Positions 1 to 5,577 are shown, numbered from the stretch's first letter. The stretch: 6,397 bases of DNA from Candidatus Rifleibacteriota bacterium (GCA_028691595.1 JAQUZA010000193.1:1-6397), one strand, 5' to 3'. Notes: generated by a model not told the origin, from the sequence alone. Translations and numbers: made by a program.

Positions 1-641
1 CAAATCACTCTGATACCGAGAAGATGGCAGGCCTGAATAAAAGCGCGAAACTGATCTTCAACACCCAGACTGAGTAGAGGATCAGCCTGGGTTTCCTCGA
101 GCTTGTAAGGATTACGAATGGCGTAAGGAGAGCCAAGCTCACCCTTGTTGCCGTCGTGACCAATTGCGGTTACGGGCAAAAGATGAATTGTGGTGCAACC
201 CAGGGCTTTAATATAGCCCAACATGGCAATGGCTTTTAAAAAAGTTCCCGATTCTCTTATGCCGTCGGCATTGACAGTCAGGTCAACTTTGCTGCCGCCA
301 AGGGTTCCGTCGCCATTATGGTCGTAAGCAGCTGTCAGTCGAACAAAAATATTATAAATTGCTTCGCGGTTAACCCAGTTACCGCCTTCTCCACCGGGCA
401 ACTGCTGATTGAGTGAGCGCAAAGGGTCTATGTCTTTGATACTGTGTTTTTCGATAGCCTCTATATGATTCAGATAGAATTCACCGGGGTGCACCGTCAA
501 TGGTGGGTTGCCATCCTGCGGCTGCTTGCCGGCTTCAACCCAGAGCGCAGGAACCCTGTATGTTGCCTTGAATGGCTTTTTTGCCAGTTCCTTGAGCTGT
601 GTCTTAACTGCTGCAAATGGATTAGAAACGGTTTCAGTCAT
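1..641 (-). CDS. GH13 alpha-amylase-family enzyme, maltosyltransferase-like (N-terminal part, cut by window edge)
   Basis: 213 codons are open from the ATG at 641 to the left edge, so the C-terminus is missing. After a lead-in (VPALWV at 30-35), the protein enters a (beta/alpha)8 barrel: YNIFVRLTAAYDHNGDG (96-112), GTFLKAIAMLGYIKALG (132-148), HLLPVTAIG (153-161), SPYAIRNPY (171-179), then FRAFIQACHLLGIRVI (198-213), which leads into conserved region I. The catalytic Asp and Glu lie beyond the window. The order and wording resemble, from memory, Thermotoga maltosyltransferase (GH13), which moves maltosyl units between alpha-glucans, but a 4-alpha-glucanotransferase or plain amylase cannot be excluded. 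There is no signal peptide, which fits cytoplasmic work on glycogen or maltodextrin. The start is supported by GGAGG at 651-655, nine bases upstream. Family call is strong; exact activity is inference. Confidence 0.85.
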   Translation of the reverse strand, partial: MTETVSNPFAAVKTQLKELAKKPFKATYRVPALWVEAGKQPQDGNPPLTVHPGEFYLNHIEAIEKHSIKDIDPLRSLNQQLPGGEGGNWVNREAIYNIFVRLTAAYDHNGDGTLGGSKVDLTVNADGIRESGTFLKAIAMLGYIKALGCTTIHLLPVTAIGHDGNKGELGSPYAIRNPYKLEETQADPLLSLGVEDQFRAFIQACHLLGIRVI

Positions 642-650
642 TATTGGCTA

Positions 651-655
651 CCTCC
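651..655 (-). promoter_or_regulatory. Shine-Dalgarno site of the GH13 gene
   Basis: The minus strand reads GGAGG (then TA), nine bases before the ATG at 641. It fixes the start of the truncated GH13 gene, and no better in-frame start lies upstream. Confidence 0.8.
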
Positions 656-683
656 GGAAAATTTTGTGGCCAGTTATGCGGCG

Positions 684-712
684 ATTCTATCACAACCTTA
701 AACTTTAGCCAA
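684..712 (-). promoter_or_regulatory. sigma70-like promoter of the GH13 gene
   Basis: On the minus strand a -35 box TTGGCT (712-707) is followed after 17 bases by TAGAAT (689-684). The -10 is extended by an upstream TGA (TGATAGAAT). Transcription would start near 677, giving a leader of roughly 36 bases. Box match and spacing are good, but this is a prediction by eye. Confidence 0.55.
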
Positions 713-757
713 TTACAGCGACAAGAAGTTGTGAAGAAATATCAAAAATACAAAAAC

Positions 758-786
758 TTTACAATCGTGGCATTTTTTATTATCAT
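758..786 (+). promoter_or_regulatory. sigma70-like promoter of the ferredoxin gene
   Basis: The -35 box TTTACA (758-763) and -10 box TATCAT (781-786) each match the consensus at five of six positions, with the ideal 17-base spacer. Transcription would start near 793, about 38 bases before the ferredoxin ATG. The region 642-830 holds this promoter and the divergent GH13 promoter back to back. I see no gene in it. Confidence 0.6.
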
Positions 787-830
787 GACGGCAATTAATC
801 AGCACGAATTGCTGAATCAAGGAGATCGTA

Positions 831-1001
831 ATGGCTATCAAAGTTGACAGTGAAAAGTGTGTTGGTTGTGGTGCCTGCGTTGGAACCTGCCCGGTAGAAG
901 TTCTTGAAATGAAAGACGGCAAAGTTACCTATAAGGGTGACGGTTGCATCGAATGTGGCGCATGCGTTTCTTCATGCCCGGTTGAAGCTCTGAGCCTGTA
1001 A
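831..1001 (+). CDS. 2[4Fe-4S] clostridial-type ferredoxin, 56 aa
   Basis: Translation gives a 56-residue protein with two copies of CxxCxxCxxxCP: Cys10, 13, 16, 20 with Pro21, and Cys39, 42, 45, 49 with Pro50. The halves are internally similar (CVGCGACVGTCPVE and CIECGACVSSCPVE), the classic duplicated bacterial ferredoxin fold carrying two [4Fe-4S] clusters. Length fits the family (about 55-60 residues). It is a soluble cytoplasmic low-potential electron carrier, in anaerobes typically serving pyruvate:ferredoxin oxidoreductase, hydrogenases or similar enzymes. Its actual partner is not indicated here, since neither neighbour is a redox enzyme. The start is supported by AAGGAG at 819-824 and the gene has its own promoter and terminator, so it is probably monocistronic and well expressed. 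Confidence 0.96.
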   Translation: MAIKVDSEKCVGCGACVGTCPVEVLEMKDGKVTYKGDGCIECGACVSSCPVEALSL

Positions 1002-1005
1002 TTTA

Positions 1006-1043
1006 AAAAAAAAGCCGCCAGATTTATCTGGCGGCTTTTTTTT
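1006..1043. terminator. bidirectional intrinsic terminator between ferredoxin and TPR genes
   Basis: AGCCGCCAGA (1013-1022) pairs with TCTGGCGGCT (1027-1036) around the loop TTTA. Flanking A8 (1006-1013) and T8 (1036-1043) extend the stem and give a U-tract on either strand. It sits 4 bases after the ferredoxin stop and 32 bases beyond the stop of the convergent minus-strand gene, so it can serve both. Confidence 0.93.
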
Positions 1044-1075
1044 ATTCTCAAAAAATTAACTGAGGATTTTCTGAG

Positions 1076-2209
1076 TTACAGATTTTCGATCAGTTCATCG
1101 AGTTTTTGTTCGGCATCAGGCCCTTCAACTGGCCCTTCTTTTGGGCCATCTTCAACGGGAAAATCTGGATTATCAGCGGGCAGAGGTTGTTCTTCGCCGC
1201 TGGCTGAGTCGTCTTCGGGAGAGCCATAGTCATTGCTGGGCGGTTGTGAAACGGGTTCAGATTCACTGCCGGGGTTTTCGCTGCCTGCCCCCTGTGGATC
1301 AGTGCTTTCTTCGTAACTGCGAATCGGGCTGGCTTCTTTTTCTTTGTCAACCGCACTTAGCTCTCTTTCAAGGGCAGTGGTAGTGGTTTCAACTTCATCG
1401 AGTTCAGAGCGGGCCTCTGCAAGTTCGGCTTCTTTAGCGGCAATATCGTCTTTTAAACGCCGGCGACGCCTTTCATAAAGGTCATCTTTAAGAGAGAACC
1501 AGAGGCGGTTGGCCTTGTCGTATTCTTCCTGGAGCTCTTTAAGCTCATCACTGAGCTGAGGAACCTTATTCTTGAGGCTGTCTTTAACCTTGTAGGCTTC
1601 GGCAAGCTGTGATGATTTTTCCTGGAGAGCAGCATTTTCATCACCGAATTTTTCAAGCTTTTCCATTTCACTCCAGGTTTTCAGGCGTTCATCACGCAGC
1701 TGGGCACTGATTTCCTGTTGGTAGCTCGCCTGGGCCTGTTCAGTTTCACGGAGTCTGGCAATCAAGCTGGAAGTGCGCTCTTTAACGGTGTCATCGGTAA
1801 CCAGGTTAAAAACCTTTTCGTAACAGGCTATTGCAGACTGGTGATCAGAGTAACAAACAGCAAACACAAAACCCAGGGTTTCAAGCAGTTTTACGTCATC
1901 GGGACTTTTTTGAAGTTTCTCTTCGCAGTCTTTTTTGAGAGCCTCGATAAGGCCGAAGTCATCAAGGGCAAGAATTGAGCGATCAAGACGCATGGCCTTT
2001 GTGTATGATTCGATCGCAGCGGCCATATTTCCCTGCTTTTTCAGATCAACAGCTTCATCGTAAAGAATCTGAGCATCTTCTTTGGCAGCCTCAGCGGCTG
2101 CAGATTCGCTCTGGGCATACAGCCCGGAAACGAGAACAGGGCGATCAGAAGCGCCATTGAAGCAGGCAATGGCAGCAAGCATAAAAAAAGCGGCACTGGA
2201 TTTTCGCAT
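1076..2209 (-). CDS. exported TPR / coiled-coil protein with acidic low-complexity tail, function unknown
   Basis: 377 residues. Residues 1-33 form a signal peptide: basic MRKSS, a hydrophobic core (AAFFMLAAIACF) and possible cleavage after GLYAQS or NGA, so it acts outside the cytoplasmic membrane. Residues 45-78 are a TPR unit (ILYDEAVDLKKQGNMAAAIE) and about 104-137 a second (LLETLGFVFAV then AIACYEKVF). Residues 150-292 are Glu/Lys/Leu-rich coiled coil with a run of five Arg (247-251). Residues 295-377 are Pro/Ser/Gly-rich and acidic (about 23 Asp/Glu against 3 Lys/Arg), ending in a short amphipathic helix (KLDELIENL). No catalytic motif is seen. This suggests a periplasmic or envelope scaffold, but I do not recognise the family. 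The ATG at 2209 is chosen over 2236 because its Shine-Dalgarno lies inside the longer reading and the signal peptide then starts cleanly. Confidence 0.85.
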   Translation of the reverse strand: MRKSSAAFFMLAAIACFNGASDRPVLVSGLYAQSESAAAEAAKEDAQILYDEAVDLKKQGNMAAAIESYTKAMRLDRSILALDDFGLIEALKKDCEEKLQKSPDDVKLLETLGFVFAVCYSDHQSAIACYEKVFNLVTDDTVKERTSSLIARLRETEQAQASYQQEISAQLRDERLKTWSEMEKLEKFGDENAALQEKSSQLAEAYKVKDSLKNKVPQLSDELKELQEEYDKANRLWFSLKDDLYERRRRRLKDDIAAKEAELAEARSELDEVETTTTALERELSAVDKEKEASPIRSYEESTDPQGAGSENPGSESEPVSQPPSNDYGSPEDDSASGEEQPLPADNPDFPVEDGPKEGPVEGPDAEQKLDELIENL

Positions 2210-2214
2210 CAGAG

Positions 2215-2220
2215 ACCTCT
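2215..2220 (-). promoter_or_regulatory. Shine-Dalgarno site deciding the start of the TPR gene
   Basis: The minus strand reads AGAGGT, five bases before the ATG at 2209. The in-frame ATG at 2236 lies upstream of this site and would add nine residues ahead of the signal peptide, so 2209 is preferred. Confidence 0.7.
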
Positions 2221-2238
2221 CATAAAGAGTATGCAACT

Positions 2239-2267
2239 AGAATACCACCGGACGAGAACTTTCTCAA
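2239..2267 (-). promoter_or_regulatory. sigma70-like promoter of the TPR gene
   Basis: On the minus strand TTGAGA (2267-2262) is followed after 17 bases by TATTCT (2244-2239), with an extending TG (TGGTATTCT). The start would be near 2232, leaving a leader of about 23 bases. That would leave no room for the ATG at 2236 on the transcript, supporting the start at 2209. Confidence 0.6.
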
Positions 2268-2335
2268 TACTCTCTAAAGACATTTAGGCACAAGGTTCAA
2301 TTTCTAAAAACTATAACTTTTCAATAACTCCCAAT

Positions 2336-2352
2336 GGTTGACATGGGTTGAC
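2336..2352 (+). repeat. direct repeat GGTTGAC x2 overlapping the serC -35 region
   Basis: GGTTGAC occurs at 2336-2342 and again at 2346-2352, a period of exactly 10 bases, about one helical turn. The second copy contains the -35 box of the serC promoter. Two same-face half-sites here could bind a regulator, or the repeat may simply offer two alternative -35 elements. The repeat is seen directly; an operator role is inference. Confidence 0.4.
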
Positions 2353-2376
2353 TTGCTGAACAGTCGGTGCTATAGG
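2348..2376 (+). promoter_or_regulatory. promoter of the serC-serA operon
   Basis: TTGACT (2348-2353), a 17-base spacer, then TATAGG (2371-2376) with an extending TG at 2368-2369. Transcription would start near 2383, giving a leader of about 62 bases before the serC ATG at 2445. Together with the divergent TPR promoter this accounts for most of the 235-base gap 2210-2444. I see no gene, riboswitch or attenuator in it. Confidence 0.6.
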
Positions 2377-2433
2377 AAGTAAAAATGCTTTGTCAGGAAA
2401 GGAATTTTTGCACCTGCCAGGAGCATAATTTAA

Positions 2434-2438
2434 AGGAG
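2434..2438 (+). promoter_or_regulatory. Shine-Dalgarno site deciding the serC start
   Basis: AGGAG within TTTAAAGGAGAC lies six bases before the ATG at 2445. The in-frame ATG at 2385 has only a weaker AGGA and lies almost at the predicted transcription start, so 2445 is preferred. Confidence 0.8.
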
Positions 2439-2444
2439 ACAGTT

Positions 2445-3527
2445 ATGGCACACAGAGTTTACAATTTTTCCGCCGGTCCGGCCGTGCTTCCAGAAAAGGT
2501 TCTGCAGCAGGCAGCAGCTGAAATGCTTGATTATAAAGGTTGCGGCATGAGCGTAATGGAACTCAGTCACCGCTCTTCCACCTACCAGAAAATCATCGAC
2601 GACGCCGAAGCCGGTCTTCGCAAGCTGATGAATATTCCGGCCAACTACAAAGTGCTTTTCCTGCAGGGCGGGGCCTCTTTGCAGTTTCTCATGATCCCGA
2701 TGAATCTGGCCAAAACCAAAAAGGCTGATTTTGTCGATTCTGGCGAATGGTCAGGCAAAGCCATCAAAGAAGCCCAGAAGTATGGCGTCGATGTCAACAT
2801 CGTTGCCTCTTCAAAAGCTGACAATCACAGATATTTCCCAAAATACGATGCAGCCAAAGTCAGAAAAGACGCTGACTATCTGCACATCACCCCGAACAAC
2901 ACCATTTTCGGCACCAAGAACATGGTTCCGCCCAAAGTCAGCATTCCGATCGTCGCCGACATGTCTTCGAACATCATGAGCGAAAAGTGCAACGTCGCTG
3001 ATTACGGCCTCATCTATGCCGGTGCTCAGAAAAATATCGGGCCGGCCGGCGTTGTCATCGTCATCGTTCGCGAAGACCTGATCGGTCTCGTGCCGAACCT
3101 GCCGACCATGCTCGACTATAAAACCCATGCCGACAATGGTTCGATGTTCAATACCCCCCCAACCTACGGCATCTATATCGCCAAACTGGTGTTCGATCAC
3201 ATGCTCGAACTCGGCGGCGTTGAACATTTTGAAGCCCTCAACCACAAAAAAGCCGCGATCGTTTATGATGCTATCGACAGCTCAAAGCTGTTCAAAGCCC
3301 ATGTAAAAGACGCAGCCGACCGCTCGCTGATGAATATCCCGTTCTTCACCGACAAAGAAGAACTCAACGAAAAGTTCCTCAAGCAGGCTTCAGCAGAAGG
3401 CCTGGTAACCCTCAAGGGCCACCGCAGCATCGGCGGTATGCGAGCCTCTATCTACAACGCCATGCCCATTGAAGGCTGCCAGAAACTCGCCGATTTCATC
3501 AGAAAGTTCGATAAAGAAAACTCCTGA
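2445..3527 (+). CDS. serC: phosphoserine aminotransferase (SerC)
   Basis: Class V PLP-dependent transaminase that converts 3-phosphohydroxypyruvate plus glutamate to O-phosphoserine plus 2-oxoglutarate, the second step of serine synthesis; cytoplasmic homodimer. The protein is 360 residues, the usual family length, and opens with the hallmark YNFSAGPAVLP (6-16). Visible PLP and substrate residues: SHRS (41-44), GGAS (75-78) for phosphate binding, Trp102 (EWSGKA), Thr153 (TPNNTIFG), Asp172 (ADMSSN), and the Schiff-base Lys196 in YAGAQKNIGPAG (191-202). The C-terminal GHRSIGGMRASIYNA (325-339) supplies the Arg residues that bind the substrate phosphate and carboxylate. It is the first gene of an operon with serA, 81 bases downstream. 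Synonymous codon choice is markedly rich in C-ending codons, as in serA. An in-frame ATG at 2385 would add 20 residues absent from homologues I recall. Confidence 0.97.
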   Translation: MAHRVYNFSAGPAVLPEKVLQQAAAEMLDYKGCGMSVMELSHRSSTYQKIIDDAEAGLRKLMNIPANYKVLFLQGGASLQFLMIPMNLAKTKKADFVDSGEWSGKAIKEAQKYGVDVNIVASSKADNHRYFPKYDAAKVRKDADYLHITPNNTIFGTKNMVPPKVSIPIVADMSSNIMSEKCNVADYGLIYAGAQKNIGPAGVVIVIVREDLIGLVPNLPTMLDYKTHADNGSMFNTPPTYGIYIAKLVFDHMLELGGVEHFEALNHKKAAIVYDAIDSSKLFKAHVKDAADRSLMNIPFFTDKEELNEKFLKQASAEGLVTLKGHRSIGGMRASIYNAMPIEGCQKLADFIRKFDKENS

Positions 3528-3558
3528 CCCGGCAGCCTCTCTCTAACAGGCACTAACC

Positions 3559-3582
3559 ATATCCCCGCGCAAGCGGGGATAT
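3559..3582 (+). other. perfect GNRA-capped hairpin between serC and serA (possible RNA processing or stability element)
   Basis: ATATCCCCGC (3559-3568) pairs perfectly with GCGGGGATAT (3573-3582) around the GNRA tetraloop GCAA. It is followed by TTAACAAAAAA rather than a T-run, so it is not a standard terminator and should let transcription pass into serA. Such intercistronic hairpins often protect the upstream message from 3' exonucleases or are processing sites. The central CCCCGCGCAAGCGGGGAT also resembles the stem of type I-E CRISPR repeats, but only one copy is present. Confidence 0.75.
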
Positions 3583-3608
3583 TAACAAAAAACGCAAAGG
3601 AAAGAACA

Positions 3609-4538
3609 ATGACGAAGAAAATTCTCGTGGCTACCGATAAACCTTTTGCCCCCGAAGCTGTCAACCTGATGAAAGAAGTCATCAAGGACAAAGCTGAATA
3701 TAAAATGGAACTGCTCGAAAAGTATACCGAAGTCGCACAGTTCAAAGCCGCGGTCAAAGACGCCGACGCTCTGATCATCCGCAGCGACCTCGCCTCAAAA
3801 GAAATCATCGACGCCGCCGAAAAGCTGCAGATAATCGTCAGAGCCGGTGCCGGTTATGACAATATCGACCTGGCCGCCGCAACTGCCCGCGAAATCATCG
3901 CCATGAACACCCCCGGTCAGAATTCGAATGCCGTTGCCGAGCTGGCCATTGGCCTGATGATCTATACCTTACGCTGTAAGTTCAACGGCAAGTCTGGCAA
4001 CGAACTCAGTGGCAAGAAACTTGGCCTGCATGCTTTCGGCGCCGTCAGCCGTGCTCTCGCCAAAATCGCCTGCGGCTTCAACATGGAAGTCTACGCTTTT
4101 TCCCGATCCGTCACCAAAGAAGCCATGGCAAAAGAAGGCGTCAAATTTATCGACAAGATCGAAAACCTCTACAGCGCCTGTGACATCGTATCGCTGCATA
4201 TCCCCGCCACCGAAATCACTAAAAAATTAATCAATTTCGACCTGATGAACCGCATGCCCAAAGGCGCTGTGCTGATCAACACCGCCCGCAAAGAAGTCAT
4301 CTGCGAAGAAAGCCTCAAAAAGATTTTTGCCAGCCGCAAGGATTTCCGCTATTCATCTGACGTCGCGCCCGACTGCGCTGCCGAACTCGAAAAAGAATAT
4401 GCTGACCGCTATTATAGCACCGCCAAAAAATGCGGTGCTCAGACTGAAGAAGCCAACGTCAATGCCGGCGTCGCCGCTGTCAGACAGATCGTCAATTTCT
4501 TCGAAAAAGGCGACAAGACTTTCCAGGTTAATAAATAA
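3609..4538 (+). CDS. serA: short D-3-phosphoglycerate dehydrogenase, ACT-less type (SerA)
   Basis: 309-residue D-isomer-specific 2-hydroxyacid dehydrogenase. Its expected reaction is oxidation of 3-phosphoglycerate to 3-phosphohydroxypyruvate, the substrate of SerC encoded just upstream. Substrate-binding RAGAGYDNIDLA (78-89) and NTPGQNSNAVAELAIGLM (100-117) are intact, as are DIVSLHIPAT (192-201) and INTARKEV with catalytic Arg227 (223-230). It lacks the serine-sensing ACT domain and the intervening ASB domain of E. coli SerA, so serine feedback is not expected. Several core residues differ from canonical enzymes: the Gly loop is AFGAVS (142-147), Lys274 stands where His is usual (TAKKCGAQTEEA), and no clear catalytic Glu follows Asp251. 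From memory, the short Bacteroides and Entamoeba enzymes share the KK-GAQT-EAN signature, which supports function. AAGGA at 3597-3601 supports the start. Confidence 0.9.
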   Translation: MTKKILVATDKPFAPEAVNLMKEVIKDKAEYKMELLEKYTEVAQFKAAVKDADALIIRSDLASKEIIDAAEKLQIIVRAGAGYDNIDLAAATAREIIAMNTPGQNSNAVAELAIGLMIYTLRCKFNGKSGNELSGKKLGLHAFGAVSRALAKIACGFNMEVYAFSRSVTKEAMAKEGVKFIDKIENLYSACDIVSLHIPATEITKKLINFDLMNRMPKGAVLINTARKEVICEESLKKIFASRKDFRYSSDVAPDCAAELEKEYADRYYSTAKKCGAQTEEANVNAGVAAVRQIVNFFEKGDKTFQVNK

Positions 4539-4551
4539 AACCAGAAGGTTT

Positions 4552-4593
4552 GCAAATAAAAAAGCTGTCCATTCGGACAGCTTTTTTATTTGC
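4552..4593. terminator. bidirectional intrinsic terminator, perfect 19-bp stem, between serA and the convergent gene
   Basis: 4552-4570 pairs perfectly with 4575-4593 around the loop ATTC; the GC-rich heart is AGCTGTCC/GGACAGCT. The A6/T6 tracts inside the stem give a U-run on either strand. It lies 13 bases after the serA stop and 15 bases past the stop of the minus-strand gene, ending both transcripts. Confidence 0.94.
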
Positions 4594-4608
4594 TTTAAAT
4601 TGCAGTCT

Positions 4609-5568
4609 TCAGACTATCAAGCCCCGGGCCTTAGCCTCTTCATGCTTTTTCGCTACTCTGGCAAGCAGAGCAGGGACAAACTCATTGGCAGCGCTACCGT
4701 TCAGCTTTTTCATCAGCAGTGGCACGTTAGCCATATCTTTAAACAGAATCGGCTTTTCAATATAATACGAAACAGTCTTTTCTTCGCTAAGCCACTGTTT
4801 TTCTGAATGGCACAGCTTATCGGCCATCTTCTTGTCGAGTAGAGCCAGGGCTTTTTCGATGGCGATGCCGCGCACCTTTTTGCCGGTAAGCAGCAGAAAG
4901 TCGAAAACCGCTTCAAGACCGCGGGAAAAATCAAATTCATAAAATCTGGGAAAAATCAGTTTATCCCAGTCTGTGCCTTCAACGGGCTGGCCTTTTGCTG
5001 ACATGCAAATCTGATGTTTCAGCAGATAACTTACGGCCTTTTGCATATTGGCGGCAAAAATTTCGGGCTGCTGGCTGAACCTGGTATATTCGATCATACC
5101 TTCAAGCATTACAGTCGTTGAAACAATCGAGCTTTTGCCACTGCCGGTATAAACTGACTCATCACAATTATAGCCGCCATCAGGCAATTGGTAACGGTGA
5201 ACCCAATCCTTAGCCCATGGCACATGGGCGAAAACATCGAATCCAAGTTTTGATGCCAGCTTCATGAGGCTTCCATAGAAGCAGAAACACATGACCTCTG
5301 TCTGGCCGTTCACAGGCCCGCTGACATCTTCTTCCCTGACCGGGAAAATTTTAAGATACTGGCGATCTGCGCAGGTCAGCAGCTCTTTGAAAACCGGCAC
5401 CGGAATCTCTGAAAGTCTCGCAGTTTCTTCGAGGAGGAGCATATACCACCATGGGGAGTCCCATTTTGGCCAATACACATCTCTCTCAATCATCTGCAGT
5501 GATTTTTCACTCTCAATTACTTCTCTAAGCTCGTCAAGGTCGCTGGCTTTCAACATGCCCGGGATCAT
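4609..5568 (-). CDS. prenyltransferase/squalene-cyclase-like (alpha/alpha-toroid) protein, function unknown
   Basis: 319 residues, mostly paired helices, resembling the alpha/alpha-toroid repeats of the prenyltransferase and squalene oxidase group. Landmarks: YWPKWDSPWWYMLLLEE (32-48), MCFCFYGSLMKLASKLGFDV (93-112), HRYQLPDGGYNCDESVY (124-140), KSSIVSTTVMLEGMIEYTRF (145-164) and FPRFYEFDFSRGLEAVFDFL (206-225). The LPDGGYNCDE stretch recalls the PDGG/W turns of terpene cyclases, but I see no DxDD acid motif and no complete farnesyltransferase zinc site, so enzyme activity should not be assumed. Cys94, Cys96 and Cys135 sit near the conserved stretches. From memory, this is a conserved uncharacterised bacterial family, sometimes labelled just prenyltransferase-like. 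There is no signal peptide or membrane segment. The ATG at 5568 is preferred over the GTG at 5574 on Shine-Dalgarno spacing. The gene appears monocistronic. Confidence 0.8.
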   Translation of the reverse strand: MIPGMLKASDLDELREVIESEKSLQMIERDVYWPKWDSPWWYMLLLEETARLSEIPVPVFKELLTCADRQYLKIFPVREEDVSGPVNGQTEVMCFCFYGSLMKLASKLGFDVFAHVPWAKDWVHRYQLPDGGYNCDESVYTGSGKSSIVSTTVMLEGMIEYTRFSQQPEIFAANMQKAVSYLLKHQICMSAKGQPVEGTDWDKLIFPRFYEFDFSRGLEAVFDFLLLTGKKVRGIAIEKALALLDKKMADKLCHSEKQWLSEEKTVSYYIEKPILFKDMANVPLLMKKLNGSAANEFVPALLARVAKKHEEAKARGLIV

Positions 5569-5577
5569 AATCACCGT

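Noticed and set aside
2162..2164. Lipoprotein signal at Cys16 of the TPR protein (AAIAC)
   Set aside because: The -3 residue is Ala rather than Leu/Val/Ile and the following sequence is not typical, so an ordinary signal peptide is more likely, though a lipobox cannot be fully excluded.
2210..2236. Longer start of the TPR protein at 2236
   Set aside because: It would bury the Shine-Dalgarno site inside the coding region and put extra residues before a clean signal peptide; the predicted transcript begins downstream of it.
2385..2444. N-terminal extension of SerC starting at the ATG at 2385
   Set aside because: It adds 20 Cys-containing residues not expected in the family, starts almost at the predicted transcription start, and has a weaker ribosome site than the ATG at 2445.
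2811..3245. 144-codon reading frame on the minus strand inside serC
   Set aside because: It lies wholly antisense to a well-supported serC, has no recognisable protein features, and is the usual shadow of C-rich codon use.
3559..3582. CRISPR array
   Set aside because: Only one repeat-like palindrome is present, with no second copy, spacer or cas gene in the window. It is kept only as a hairpin and a finding.
3452..3808. 118-codon minus-strand frame across the serC-serA junction
   Set aside because: It overlaps the ends of two clear genes and the hairpin, and its hydrophobic stretches are reverse readings of charged serA codons.
4327..4806. 159-codon plus-strand frame running from serA through the terminator
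   Set aside because: It crosses a strong bidirectional terminator and overlaps serA and the convergent gene out of frame.
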